Positions 11,577 to 23,972 of a stretch of 64,000 bases of DNA are shown here, piece after piece (positions within the stretch are counted from its first letter, which is position 1; the number at the start of each line of letters is the position of its first letter). The stretch covers positions 20,640,488 through 20,704,487 of the forward strand of contig CM037474.1 of NCBI GenBank assembly GCA_021014325.1. Direction: 5' to 3'. This DNA comes from Plazaster borealis. Its lineage: Eukaryota; Echinodermata; Asteroidea; Forcipulatida; Labidiasteridae. A program made the translations under genes and the position numbers. The notes beneath the pieces are model-generated. The model was not told the DNA's origin, made no database searches, and worked only from the letters and a program-made list of their open reading frames with translations.

Positions 11577-14500
11577 ATGGCTAGGAAGGACCCATCAACG
11601 ACTCTGCAATACATGTCAGAAGTCAACGGACAACTCAGTGATGAAGTTCGGCAGCTTCGCCAGGGCGACTACACTCGACTCTTCAAGCAGAGTCGGAGCT
11701 TCATCGACGCTCTGCAACGGTCACCCAAGGGTCAGCTCACCACCTATGGACCATCGATCACTTCCATCGCAAAAGTCAGAGACTGCTATGAAGATTCCAA
11801 AAGACTTGACAAGGATCGCAAGACCCATTTTACTGAGGTCATCGGTTACTTTATATCGCTGGTGGATGCGCTGAAGATCTTAGCCCAGCGTGTCCGGGAG
11901 TGGATAGGCGACACGGTCAACGAACTGACCGTCCACGAGAGGCAGAAAGACACGGCCAAGAAAATCCAGTCGGAGATCAACTTCATGGAGAAGTTTCTTG
12001 AGGAGCACAATGACTTCACAGATCTACACAAACACAAGACGCTGGAGGAGTTTCGGGGGCTGAATACTGGGGAGGTACCAGCTTGGGGTGCGGTGGTTAA
12101 CCTCGTACCGGTCCTTCTTAAAACAGCGGACGGCGTTGCAGAATTGGTAAATATTTGTTGACAGTTTGTATTTTATCCTTTATTCCTTGAGAACCATAAT
12201 AATACTCCTTGGAGTAGGATTTGCCTAGATTTTACTTACATTCAAGAGAGCTCATGACAGCGAAATAGAAATGTAGTGTATTTTTTAATTATTATTTTTA
12301 ATGCGAAAATGGAAACCAAATTTCTGTAGGCCTATTTTTAAGACACATATACAATAAAATATATAATTCTCCATGCATACTTGACAAAATACATCTCAAG
12401 GGTATATCAATATATCATTAAATATAAAATTAAAATAAAATAATAATAATAATACAGAGAACCAGGCGTCATTTATAGCTATTCAAAACGGCATTTGTTT
12501 TACTTGCTAAACAAGCTAGAGAAATTACAAGTTAAACCGAAATGGCATCTTTTTATTGTTGGATACAGTTTCTTCGGTGTCAGGACACTTCGTACCTTTG
12601 CCACTTCGTACCCTGGACACTTCGTACCTTTTTTGCAAGGTACGAAGTGACTTTGGACACTTCGTACCTTGGACACTTCGTACCTTCTTACAAGACACTT
12701 CGTACCTTCTCACAAGACACTTCATACCTTCAGGATTTCTGCATCGTTTCTGGATTTAAAAACGAATCAAACCCAAATGGTGATTTATTTAATTACTTGT
12801 TGACTGATAGTGATGAGTATGAAATAAAAACGACTCAAACCCAAATGGTGATTTATTTCATTACTTGTTGACTGATAGTGATGAGTATGAAATAAAAATG
12901 AATCAGACCCAAATGATAATTTATTTCATTACTTGTTGACTGATATTGATGAGTATGAAATAAAAACGAATCAAACCCAAATGGTGATTTATTGAATTAC
13001 TTGTTGACTGATAGTGATGAGTAAAATGCATTACTTAAAAAAAAAACCACTTATTTTTAGATCAATTTTATAAAAACCAATTTCTAAAACAATCAGTGAA
13101 ATGAAAAATTTAAAAGTCATTTAAAAGTTAAAGCTGGAAAGTATTCAATATCATATATTTACGTGCCGAGATAATGAGAACATAAAAACAAAAATATAGG
13201 GTTAACAAAATACGGACAAAATAAAGGTATTTTAAAGATATTTGTATACAATAAAAAATAATAACATTTCACATTAAAAAGGACATTCACATAATTAAAC
13301 AAAATGAAAATTCATTAAGTATTATTTTGTATCTCAACGAACATTATCTTATTTATAAGGAAGTACCCATTTTACTGAAGGTACGAAGTGACTCAGCTGA
13401 TGGTCACTTCGTACCCCGCCCACGGTACGAAGTGACCCTAAGGTGTCCGACATCCGTTTATTCGTCTTCATATGAAAATGGATATTTTGCTGTTCATCAC
13501 AAAAGAAGAAATACAAATTTGATAAGGAAAAACAAAACAAAAAACTATACCTTTTTTTTTAATCGGAAAGCTCATTTTATTTGTCAACATTGATACCAGT
13601 ACCAAATGTCCTAAGAAATATTCATGTTTGAAAAAAAACCTCAGTTCTTATACTTAGATATTCGAGTTGAAATAAGCACGTATTAATTTGCACAAAATCG
13701 CTGACAAAACATAAAACGTTTCTGGCGTGTCCTAAAAACAATCTGACTACTTTTGTTATAATGTTGATAGTATTCTTATATATTTAGGATTTTTTTATGA
13801 CCAGGGGCTTGTGGAAGACTGGGTTTTTTTGATGACAGTTTTAAAACGTTTGTACTTCCCTGGACTACTCCTGGTCAAGATGTATTTAGTGTCCGAAGAT
13901 TTATAAATAAACTAGTTGACGAGAACAGCATGCATTGAGCAAGGACATAGAAGAACTAGTTTTTAATCTAGAGGATCATTGGTGATGAATGTGAATACCC
14001 GTGAATGTAGGCCTACTCTCCCCATAACCAATACCTTTGAGTTGTGATTAGGGATACCCCGAGCAGCTACGGGCTAGGCCTACCAGTGAACATTCACCGG
14101 TCCATTGCAATAGAGGGAAAGCCCCTCAAGATCAATAGCTTCAAGCCGCACGTATATTTAGATATGTAAATTATGCCCCCACTCTTGATAATCGATTATG
14201 TAAATAAGAGACGCTGGCCACGCTGCTCCACTGGTTTAGTGGGCGGGTCCTCCGTGATCGCTTTGTCGGGGGTCAATGGTTCTTATGTAACCCTTAGGGG
14301 TAACCAGGTACCCGTGATTTGTTAGCATAATTAAGTAGTTGATCTTCTGGCTATGTACTATGTAGGTAAATGTTTACTATAGGATCATGTACGAGTAGTT
14401 CTAGAGCTTTATTCCCCGCCATCTAAAGGTTGTGGTGTATAATTCCAGACGTTGTTTGACAAGTTCTCTAAGGATTTATTAAAGGTAGGTTCAGAAGTTT

Positions 14501-15419
14501 GTAAACAGTATTGTGGAACTTTGTCGGCTTCCCTATAGCTTGGGGGCCGGCTTACAGGCCTATTTTGATTGGGATTCTTTTGATTGGAATGGTTTAGTTC
14601 CCGTGTGTTCGGCAGGGTGACCCATGGGTGCAATGTGATATACGGTATCGTAACGGTATCGTAGCCAAAATACTTGCGCGAATCAAACGCATCTGTTTTT
14701 TTCATTCTCAAACACAAATTATCAAAATCAGGTTGATTCTTTATTTATTGTTTGTATGTTATTATTCCCACGTGTACAGACAGCGAAGTGGAGTTCCATA
14801 ACTCATCGACTAGGCATGGGAATCTACGAGACAGCGCCAGCGGGTCGTCCTGACTCTCGTGCTCGGGGTGGATCGGCAACGGGAGGGCCAAGGCCAGCAT
14901 CGAGATCGAGCCCGCAAAAAACACCCGAAAGATCTGGATCCGGAGGAGTCAAAACAAGAAAGACCTACGGTACATTAATATAGAGAAATCTGGATGAGCA
15001 TTTTCCCTTGTTTAAACCGTTGCTGATTTTGTTTGCTCTTTTAATTTTTTTAACAATCACTATTTAATTTGTTTTAATCAATAAATAACAATAAAAATCA
15101 TACAAAAATATCTAAAACGATCAAAGTACCAACAAACAACAGATCCTAAATCAAACTCAGCTGAGATTTGTATGTGGACGTTCTTTTGGAATCAATTGTT
15201 GCTTTCAGAATAAATATCTACAATTCGAGTTCTATACTTCAATTTTAATCCCATTAATATTGTTTTTCTACAGCTGATAAGATGGATGAGAAGTTCAAAG
15301 GTCGTATATCATTGTTAGAGCGCCCTCCATGGAAGCCCTCATCGCAGATACCTCACAACCTCTACCCCCAGCTTCATATCCACCTTGGCAGTCCTACCAA
15401 CCACGTACCGTACAACTGA
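11577..15419 (+). CDS. Unrecognised 301-residue protein, three exons, helical N-terminal region plus basic Ser/Pro/Gly/Arg-rich linker
   Basis: Exons 11577-12146, 14780-14969 and 15274-15419 join in frame (570+190+146 bases, 302 codons with TGA at 15417-15419), with GT donors (TTG/GTAAAT, ACG/GTACAT) and AG acceptors. Exon 1 is rich in charged, helix-favouring residues (for example HERQKDTAKKIQSEINFMEK) and has no signal peptide or membrane span. It ends with a hydrophobic stretch near VVNLVPVLLKTADGVAEL. Exon 2 is a basic Ser/Pro/Gly/Arg-rich linker, probably disordered (PRPASRSSPQKTPERSGSGG). Exon 3 is compact and Pro-rich with KGRISLLERPPWKPSS. The continuous frame over three well-bounded exons and exon 1's codon character make it a real gene. 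A cytosolic or nuclear scaffold is possible, but I name no function. ATTAAA at 15564-15569 is the nearest poly(A)-like signal. Confidence 0.75.
12586..12728. repeat. Array of the 11-mer CACTTCGTACC in both orientations (intron 1), cluster 1
   Basis: There are six exact direct copies, one exact reverse copy (GGTACGAAGTG at 12639-12649) and a final copy with one change (CACTTCATACC at 12718-12728). Spacers are 5-12 bases, often GGA or AAGA. The reverse copy and the next direct copy make a hairpin with 13-bp arms (12637-12649 and 12658-12670). Confidence 0.85.
12758..13023 (+). repeat. 68-bp tandem repeat, four copies (intron 1)
   Basis: Units start at 12758, 12826, 12894 and 12962, exactly 68 bases apart. 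Each begins AAAAACGAATCAAACCC or a close variant and contains TTACTTGTTGACTGATA. The copies differ at a few positions. Confidence 0.9.
13024..13379. other. AT-rich part of intron 1, nothing else seen
   Basis: A- and T-rich DNA between the 68-bp array and the second 11-mer cluster. I see no coding or RNA feature. Confidence 0.6.
13380..13436. repeat. Second cluster of the 11-mer GGTACGAAGTG, arranged as hairpins
   Basis: Three copies alternate in orientation. 13380-13392 (GGTACGAAGTGAC) pairs perfectly with 13403-13415, leaving a 10-base loop that contains CAGCTG. 13403-13415 also pairs with 13424-13436. The 13-bp word is the cluster 1 motif plus AC. Confidence 0.85.
13440..14779. other. Right part of intron 1 of the three-exon gene
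   Basis: AT-rich to about 13,950, then more mixed sequence to 14,700 (including the TAGGCCTA words at 14008 and 14075). The minus-strand frame 14409-14717 has no recognisable domain. No exon is supported. Confidence 0.5.
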
Positions 15420-16160
15420 AGTGATGTGTAACCACTGGTTGTCAACCCCTGCCACCGGTTGAATGTCCTCAGTGTAAACATGTCTGTTACTGTAATATTT
15501 GTAATTAATTATGTTAAATATATATCAACAAATAACAAAAATAGCATTAGAAAGCTGCCCTGTATTAAAATGGCAAACTTTTTAAGACATTATACATGTA
15601 CATGTAGTCCAGTAATAAGTGGATATAAGCAAATGCACAGAACGTTGTACAACAGCACAAAGTTTACAAACATTCAAATGAGCAATTAGTCCAAAATCAT
15701 TGTACATGTTGTAACTCCCCCCCCCCCTTCTCCCTGGCCTTCTCCTCTAAACCAACACGAAATTATGTTCAGGCGCCATATTGAAATGTTGATGGTTTTG
15801 TACCCAATTGCTTCGCCTCCCTCGTTTATCCCTGAGGCCGTTTTTATTTCAGCACTTGTTATTAATGTTCATACAAGCTCTATGTGTTGTACATCATTTT
15901 AGGTCTATTATACTTTAACTATCGTCACTCAGTTGTTTTAAGAAGTCGTCATGTCAGTCAATGGTTTGTATATCGATGGCAGTACGTCAGGATAATATGC
16001 TCCAATACGTCAATAAGTATCTACGATGACTTTGTTTTTTATTTTGTTTACGGATCGTCAACTACGTCAAACCTTACATTGGAGACCTCAAGTCAACATT
16101 CTACAATACTGTCAGCAGCCACTGAGCCAATGCACCAAAGAGTTGCTGTGTATAGTATGT
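15420..16160. other. 3' flank of the three-exon gene
   Basis: AT-rich DNA with a C run at 15717-15727. It holds the candidate ATTAAA poly(A) signal at 15564 and no other supported feature. Confidence 0.5.
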
Positions 16161-16161
16161 T

Positions 16162-16497
16162 AAAGGTATCGTACACGTTTGGCTTGGTAACAAGCAACGG
16201 AGAGCTGTTGGTAGTATAAAACATTGTAGGAAACGACTCCCTCTGAAGTAACGTAGTTTTTGAGAAAAAGGTAATTTCTCACTAAAATAATAAAAACTTC
16301 TTGCTAGAAGTTTTTATTCCTATCTGAAAGCACACAATTTGTACAACAAGGGTGTATTTTCTTTCATCATTTTCTTGCAACTTCGATGACCAATTGAGCC
16401 CAAATTTTCACAGGCTTGTTATTTTATGCATATGTTGGGATACACCAAGTGAGAGCACTGGTCTTTGACAATTTCAAAACGTGTACGATGCCTTTAA
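16162..16497 (+). mobile_element. TTAA-type MITE, subfamily A, copy 1
   Basis: It is bounded by TTAAAGGTATCGTACACG and CGTGTACGATGCCTTTAA, which are inverted termini. The interior matches the other A copies (GAAACGACTCCCTCTGAAG, GCAACTTCGATGACCAATTG). Its centre is a hairpin at 16289-16318 with 13-bp arms. Flanking TTAA is consistent with a four-base target duplication. It lacks part of the left interior. Confidence 0.85.
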
Positions 16498-16560
16498 ATG
16501 GACCTTATGCATTGACGTAATCTTGTCGCCATCTTATAGAGGTAAACCGAGACGAAACTA

Positions 16561-16704
16561 TGACCCTTTTCGAAACCACGGTTTGGGTTTAGGCTTAAAG
16601 GCTCCGTCAGTTATTAACAAGACGTGCGCTTTCCTTACGGGGATTCAATCAGGCGATAGAGCCAAAGCCGGAACCCAACCCAGCCCTGGTTTCGAAAAGG
16701 GCCT
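16561..16704. mobile_element. Hairpin MITE with CCCTTTTCGAAACCA ends
   Basis: The left end ACCCTTTTCGAAACCACGG is mirrored by CCTGGTTTCGAAAAGGGCC at the right. Both inner flanks are rich in related GGGTT and AACCC words, so the element can fold on itself. It may be flanked by TA. The frame 16481-16795 spans it and is not a gene. Confidence 0.65.
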
Positions 16705-18895
16705 ATGTACTCGCGGCGCACAGGATAGACCACTTTGCAACCTCCTTTTGGACTCTACATTAGTGCGCCCCACTGCTGTGACGTCATGTGCATAGCAAGG
16801 TCTTTAATTTTTAGCGGAAAAAACTCCTGAAAACAGAATTCCAGCCGGCCAAGTAAAATTTGATTTGACTGAAAGTGGAGGTGCCGTTGTCCCAGGGAAA
16901 TCTGTCCCCGGAGATTCTGTCCCCATACAGGAAAATTAACATGGGCTGGAGTAGGACGATTCAAAAGAAGTTGTGCACAGTTTGCCGTATGGGGGGGGGG
17001 CGGTACACACAGAATCTCCTGCCACACCGTAACCGACAGATTGTACCAAGATGTGAACTGTTTAATCTGATTAACAGGCCATTTTATCTAATGGTGTGAT
17101 TTAGTTCGTACTTCGGGTATTGTGGACAATTAAGTTTATCATGCTATCATAACTTGGATTAATGAGGCCTTAGTCGTCTTTATGACTAAAGAGGATCGCC
17201 AAGTTGGCGTCATCATTTTCACGCACTTTTTGTTTGGATGATTGCAAATATTATTCGCACTATCGCGTTGGACGTCACAGTTCGCTAATAGCATTAAAAT
17301 AAGCTCGTGTCAACAGTAACATGAGTAATGTGGATTGCTGGTTGATGCTGCGCATTTATTTTTAGCAATCTGGATAATGTCAGTCAGTTAAATTATTCAT
17401 AAGCATGATCAGATTGATGGTCATAAATACTGGATCTATGATTGCCTTGACTACACCATTCACACATTAGACCGCAGGGAGTATGAAGCCACTGAACACT
17501 TTGTTTAAAAATCCACGTGCGGAGAGATAAAGTTCTTTCTGCCTGTAAAAATTTCCCACTGGAATAAAGTGCCCGAAGAAAAAGTACCCAGTAGGCCTAT
17601 GATTTTAGTCGGACTGTCTGCCATAATATTTTGAGGTTGTTGCGTAAAGATGCATGTTTGGTATTTTCTGGTGTATTATTGGTAAAATACTAATTATTAT
17701 CAGGGTAATTAAAATATTGGCAACTAAATTCAGCATTATACAGAATGATTACTTATATGTTAATTTATTTGTAATTAGTCTTGAGTAATCCCCTTTATTC
17801 GCTACTTGCACGGATCCGTCATGTGCGTGTAGAGCCTCGACTTCATGCTTCATTTGTGTTGTATTTATGCATCTGTTTGGATAAAAGTGTCATTACATTA
17901 CCGTGACATACAGAGTTATATAATGCTTCTATTCACTGCTGTCCCCAATTCGAGGCTCACACGAAAATGGCTGACCGTGCAAAGGGCGAATAGTCGAGAT
18001 AGTCGAGTTGCCTATAAAAGCACGTGATCCCTCTTGTAAATACGGTTACATGTACAATGCATGTTCATTTTGTACCCAACAGGGCAACCCAAAGAAGTTG
18101 ACGGCGCTTTCTTGTTGTTCCTTAGTCAGCATTCATGATTGCTGACGTTTCACTGAATGTAAAACAATGCATGATATTATAATGACATGTGTCAGCATTC
18201 GCTTTCGTGGTCGTACTATTTAGGCTTAGTCTTTTTCTCAGAAAACGCAGATTTGTTATAATTATTGGTTTTGAATGCTTGTGAATAAAACAATCACAGG
18301 GAATACACTGAGTCATATCCGTTGTTGTTTCTGTTGCAAATTTTATAAAAGATGGAATCTAAGGAAATTGTTTTGCCGCGATGAGCCGCTCAGAGTGGCT
18401 GTGGAAATTTTCTGAAATCTGGGAAGCTGCTGTTTGCGGCTCGATTCGCGAGAAGGCACCTGGGTTTATTTTTTAAAGTTGTCATTGAAGTACAACAGAT
18501 TACATCATCATTACATCATTTATCATTACAAAACAAAATCAAGATAATATATAAAGAAATCATGATGAATAAAGTTTAAGATTCAGCAAGACGACATTCA
18601 GGTTTGGGTGAAGCAATTTTGTACCCTAACCTATTGACATACAAATGAAGACATGACACGTCTGGACAATAACGACTGGCGTGACAACCACAAACATACA
18701 AGACAAGTTGCATGAACTACAGCACAATATAAGTCTGAAACACGTCAGTGAGATTCTTAGGATTTGAGTAAGCATTGAAGAGATGCTTTCAGATTCTTGA
18801 AATGTAAGGCGAGAACGTGACATTTTTCTGGCTCTTTTTGAGCATTCCAGAAAGTAACACCACAATGAACAAGGCTATTTTCATACAATGATGTA
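16705..18895. other. Intergenic, no gene supported
   Basis: Unique-looking DNA with a G run at 16991-17000. The stretch 17140-17480 is rich in TAAT and ATTA words and could be regulatory, but that is only an impression. No splice-bounded coding exon is seen. Confidence 0.45.
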
Positions 18896-18898
18896 CTA

Positions 18899-19275
18899 TT
18901 AAAGGCATCGTACACGTTTGGTAATTGTCAAAGACCAGTGTTCTCACTTGGTGTATCCCAACATATGCATAAAATAATAAGCCTGTGGAAATTTGGGCTC
19001 AATTGGTCATCGAAGTTGCAAGAAAATGACGAAAGAAAAAAACACCCTTGTTGTACAAATTTGTGTGCTTTCAGTTAGGAATAAAAGACTTCTAGCTAGA
19101 AGTCTTTTATTATTTTAGTGAAAAATTACCTCTTTCTCAAAACTACGTTACTTCAGAGGGAGTCGTTTCTCACAATGTTTTATACTATCAACAGCTCTCC
19201 GTTGCTCGTTACCAAGTAAGTTTTTATGCTAATAGATATTTTGAGTAATTACCAAACGTGTACGATGCCTTTAAA
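18899..19275 (-). mobile_element. TTAA-type MITE, subfamily A, copy 2
   Basis: The termini TTAAAGGCATCGTACACG and CGTGTACGATGCCTTTAA are exact inverted repeats. The orientation is opposite to copy 1. The centre is a perfect 32-bp palindrome at 19080-19111 with core CTTCTAGCTAGAAG. Confidence 0.9.
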
Positions 19276-19276
19276 A

Positions 19277-21190
19277 CAGACGAAAAGATTTGTTTTTTAA
19301 TAGGTATTTCGGTTTTTATAATAATGAATGATGAATGGTATGCAGTAATAAGAAGGGTAGCCCACGAAGTAACCCGTTGCATTTAATATTATATTTTCAG
19401 ATAAACACTTTAAAAACGCGCAAAAAAGGCTGCCGTCAGCAAGGATAAAAATATCGATACAAAATATTGAGAGATGACTCTTTCGTCCATACAAGTTGCA
19501 AGTTGTAGAAGCCGAGATAAAATTCAGTCAATAACGGACATTCATGTCATTCATCGAAGATGTAGGTCTACATGTCAACGCTTGGATTACACTCAATGTC
19601 TTTTAATTAAAACTCGTCACTGTTTTTGAAGTCGACCCAGGGGGGGAAAGTGACATGTATTAAAAAGATGCCATCACTCAATTTCATTCTCCCAACATGA
19701 GGGTATGGATTTTCCCGCGTTATCTCGTCTCGCCGTCCGTCGTCTGCTGCTCGTCGTCTCATTCAATTATCGGAGCGTCTGAGATTTGACTCAAAGATAT
19801 GGTTTTCTTTTGATGTTGATCCGAAAAATATGTGCTAGTGGCTTATTACTAATATTTTTCATTTACAAATTATCACTGTTTGTAATAATATGTAAGTACT
19901 TCAATACATTCCTGCTATATTTTCGTTGTACAATTTTATTCGGAAAAAAAAATGTGTTCAAAAATGAAAACGGATAACGTTTTCCCGTAATAGGAAAATT
20001 GTACTCGAAGCAATTTCGTCTGAAAATATTTTTTATGTACATAAATATAAACTGATGTTGTTTAATTAAATATATCAGTTATACAACAGTTGGAGCAGTT
20101 CTGAAATAATGACTGTCTGAATAAATTTGGCGAGAAATCAATAATGGGATTTAAAGATAAATTATTTTTTTAGAAGAGTGCATTTTAGCCTCTGCCATTT
20201 TCAATGTTAAAATAATGCTATGAATCAGTTTGGAAAGTTTTATCAACCCATAAGCCATCAATTTGAGATATGGTGGGCACAACACTACGGCACTGTTAGG
20301 TTTGGGTAAATTTGTATGTATTATACCCAAACCAAAGATTGCACCCCTATAGTCCACGGTATCTAAAAAGGGCCAATTGTGAAGATTACGAAGAATTATT
20401 TGTAAGATTAATTTAACCACAGTCAATTGTCAATAACGTCTTTTAAAAATCACTTCAAAATCACAAAAGCTCATTTGTGTTTGTTTGTTCGAATTGCGTC
20501 CAAAGCGAGGCTGAGATGTAGAGTGGTCAAAGTAGTCTGGCCCCTATTTCGCAAAGGACTAAGGAGGAAACAAAACTGCGAGTAACAAATAAAATCAATA
20601 GGATTTGACGTTAGTTTTCACGAACGGAACACAAAATTTGTGAATTGGTTACGAATAATTGCACTCGTGTCATCAAACTGACTATTCACACAGTCAAACT
20701 GACTAACTACACTGTCACAGAAAGCATTGAATGAGTATTTCAAGAGCGCCCTCTTTTGAAAATATCCGTCATAATGGAATCTGGAATAATTATTGTTTTT
20801 TACTATCGTCGCCTTCCTTGCCGTCTTCCTTGTGGACATAAGTAGTCTTCGGTTCCGATTCGTATTTTTGACAATTTGGGCCAGACTATTTCACCCTTTC
20901 AGTCTTTTGGGGTTTGGTTTTTCGAAGTCATTATTTTTAGACACTGTACGCATTGAAGTACTCAACACGACAAGTTTAGTTTGCTTTCTACTGTTGAATT
21001 TTGCAACAATCAGATTTTTTTCACAATTTAATTAAATCAGTAATAATAACAAATATCGCATAATAATGGTTAGAGATGATATAAACAACTTGCGTTTGTA
21101 CAGTTTGCCACAGTAGGCGAGTTGATATACATAGCTCAAAAATATATAGTTAAAGTACCAATGCGATTATGAATAATATGTACACCCCTT
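19277..21190. other. Intergenic, no gene supported
   Basis: AT-rich DNA. A weak inverted pair (TAGTCTGGCCC near 20533, GGGCCAGACTA near 20878) may mark the ends of an old MITE of about 375 bp. The open frames are short and featureless. Confidence 0.4.
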
Positions 21191-21195
21191 TCATT

Positions 21196-21580
21196 TAAAG
21201 GTACTGTACTCGTTTGGTAATTGTCAAAGACCAGTATTCTCACTTGGTGTATCCCAACATATGCACAAAATACATACCTGTAAAAATTTGGGCTCAATTA
21301 GTCATCGAAGTTTCAAGAAAATGGTGAAAGAAAAAACACCCTAGTTGCACAAATTTGTGTGCTTTCAGATGCCTGAAAGAGGCTTCAAGCTGAATCTTTT
21401 TCAGACTCAAATATTTTAGTGAGAAATTACCTCTTTCTCAAAAACTACGTTACTTCAGAGGGAGTCGTTTCTCACAATGTTTTATACTACCAACAGCTCT
21501 CCGTTGCTCGTTACCAAGTAACTTTTATCATGCTAATGTATACTTTGAGTAATTACCAAAAGTGTCCAGTGCCTTTGATA
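21196..21580 (-). mobile_element. TTAA-type MITE, subfamily A, copy 3
   Basis: It begins TTTAAAGGTACTGTACTCG and ends GTGTCCAGTGCCTTTGA. The interior matches copy 2 in the same orientation. Its central palindrome is degraded (around 21371-21410). Confidence 0.85.
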
Positions 21581-21904
21581 CACAGTTTGCGATGCACTGA
21601 TGCAAGGCCACTTAATTTTAATGGATTGGTCAAAATACATACATGACTTATCATCGCTTTAGGTAATGATGAACAACATTTCAAATATTCATCCATAATT
21701 AGTTATTTGAGTGAGGGTATAGTTACTACACAAAGAAAAGCAGCACGGATGCGCTAAAAAGAGACATTTAAATGCAATGAATGGTTGTGCACAAAGCGCA
21801 CAGGTAAACGTATGTTATCGAATGACACATGGATTTTTACATTCTGGAGAGATGAACAAAATAACGATAATAATAACATTGAAATTTGAGAATTTCTAGC
21901 TATT

Positions 21905-22262
21905 GTACTACGGAACTAGGGTAAAATTTTATGGGGGAACAAGGGGTGCATCATTTTTTTAGGGGGACTTCTGGCCAAGTTGCCGGTTTGTCTTTATTTT
22001 AAACAAGCTCCTTTTTAAACGTAATCTACTATTTTGTTTAAAGATAATCTGGCGTTAGTGTAAAAAAATACATTGCCTGCGTGTAAATGGAGAACATAGT
22101 TTTTGAAAACATCGAAATTATCACATTAAAGCGTTTAAAATGTAACATTTTACTATGTAACTTTCCAATCCCAGAAGTCCAGAGTTCAAATGGGGGGGGG
22201 GGGGCACCCGGGGCATCCGGAAGGGGGGGCGTGCCCCCGTGCACCCCTTAATTACGCCACTG
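21905..22262. mobile_element. hAT-like MITE, copy 1
   Basis: It aligns throughout with 52828-53185 (shared GGGGACTTCTGGCC, TTGCCTGCGTGTAAA, GAAATTATCACATTAA). The right end is a GGGGGCACCCGGGG stretch and GCCACTG, the reverse complement of CAGTGGC. A 13-base G run at 22192-22204 is a likely spot for sequencing error. Confidence 0.65.
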
Positions 22263-23972
22263 CTTGTACCATAGAGAATCTGTCCTTTCTCTATGCTTGT
22301 ACTATGGCACCTTTGTATGCAATTCATGTCTGCTCCTTTACCTGTACATTAGCGTCGTTGTGCCTGTATATACGCCCTTTTGACTGTTAACCTTTATCCC
22401 AGGGGTTTGTAAACGTAGATGTGATGTTGACCCCATCTACTGTTGAAACTACCCTAACAACCTCGTTATGATATTTGGTAGTGGACGAAAAGTCAAGTAA
22501 ATGTTTGTTTTTTTACCATTGTGGATTTCAGCTTCTCTAACCACGGTACAGTCTGGATTAGGACCTTCATGGTCATGGTAAATGCTTGTTTTCATGCTGT
22601 TATAATAAAGGCACCAACCTCAACAATAATGGTGTAGTAATGAAGCTACGTGTCTAAAGCTATAACATCGAACACCTGCTGGCCGCAGCCAAAATAATGA
22701 CTTGACTTATTGTTGTGTGATAATTGCCTGAAATAATGGTGAACACTTCAACATAAGGTTTAGTAATGGAGTTGTGGTGTGTCAGAATAATGTAGTAGAC
22801 AGCAGCTGTTAAAATGGTACAGTGTATCAAGTGTTCGGGATGCAATTAACTAAGTAGAGTGACTCTCTATGGTGGGTGAAACAAGCTCTGCGATATAGAG
22901 CTAAAACCACTCCATCAACATGTTCAGTCATGGACCAAGTGTGACGTGTCAATGGCTTTCCAAGGATATCCAACTTCTGCAAATAACGATAGCTTAAAAA
23001 TGATCATTTAGCTTAAAACAGCAAGTTTCACATTCCACTACGCTCATATTGTACACAAAACTATTGGGTCTATACTCACGTTTTCTTTAAATGTGAGATG
23101 ACCCTTGATAACATTAAATAATTGATGTAGATTAGAGCATCCACTGAGAGCCACCCTCCGTGCTCCTCATGGTTTGAAGTGAATAGCAGACACAAGTGAA
23201 ATTTACGGTAGCCAGCGGCATTTTTTTGTTTTGGTCTCGCAGCATAAATTAAATCCCTTCGTTCAAAACAAAACAAAAAACAAGCCACGAGTTTGAAAAT
23301 AAAAACACGACACACACCGTCAACGTGAAATCTGATATTAACTGTCAGGCAAGAAATGTATTAAACTGGGTTCCAAAACGACGCGTAGTATGTGTTAATT
23401 ATTTGGTCATTTTGTAATATAGCAAAAAGTCTTCTTTTGTACACCAAAGAGATTTATCGTAAAGGTGACCCTTCCAATGAAAAACACCAATCAGAAATTA
23501 CACGGTAAAAGTGTATGTAAGAACGAGAATAATATGCGGAACTAAAAGAAAGTAAAATAAAAACCAAAAACCAACAACAACAGCAACATTGCAATCAATA
23601 TTTAGGCCTATGTGAGTTGTCAATGGAGAAATGTACTATTTAAAGCTGACACAGCCGAGTATGAACGATTTGTTTCCTGAACGGCTACAAAAACCCTAAT
23701 ACCGGAGTATAGTAAACCGTCATATTAGGTTTTCTTGACGTCATCCATTACATCATGCAGAATGCATGAAAGCCGATTGGCATGTTTGTGGTTTCGTTTA
23801 AGGTCAATTAATTCCAAGTAGCAATGCTTGCTACAGTAATTTAAATCCAGTGTGTTATAGCAATTTCTTGAACGGTTCTGGTTGAAATGCCGCTATAGAC
23901 AAACTGTACAATATTACTGTACAATATGACGAGTTATTTGAAACAAAGGGTTCTATATTGCACATTACGTCA
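22263..23972. other. Intergenic region downstream of the LRR gene
   Basis: No repeats of the families described elsewhere and no coding exon were found. Part of it next to 23972 should be the 3' UTR of the minus-strand gene, but I see no clear canonical poly(A) signal on that strand close to the stop. Confidence 0.5.

Noticed and set aside
12586..13436. CRISPR-like array from the regularly repeated 11-mer
   Set aside because: The repeats are too short, the orientation is mixed, the spacers are 5-12 bases, and the DNA is eukaryotic with spliced genes.
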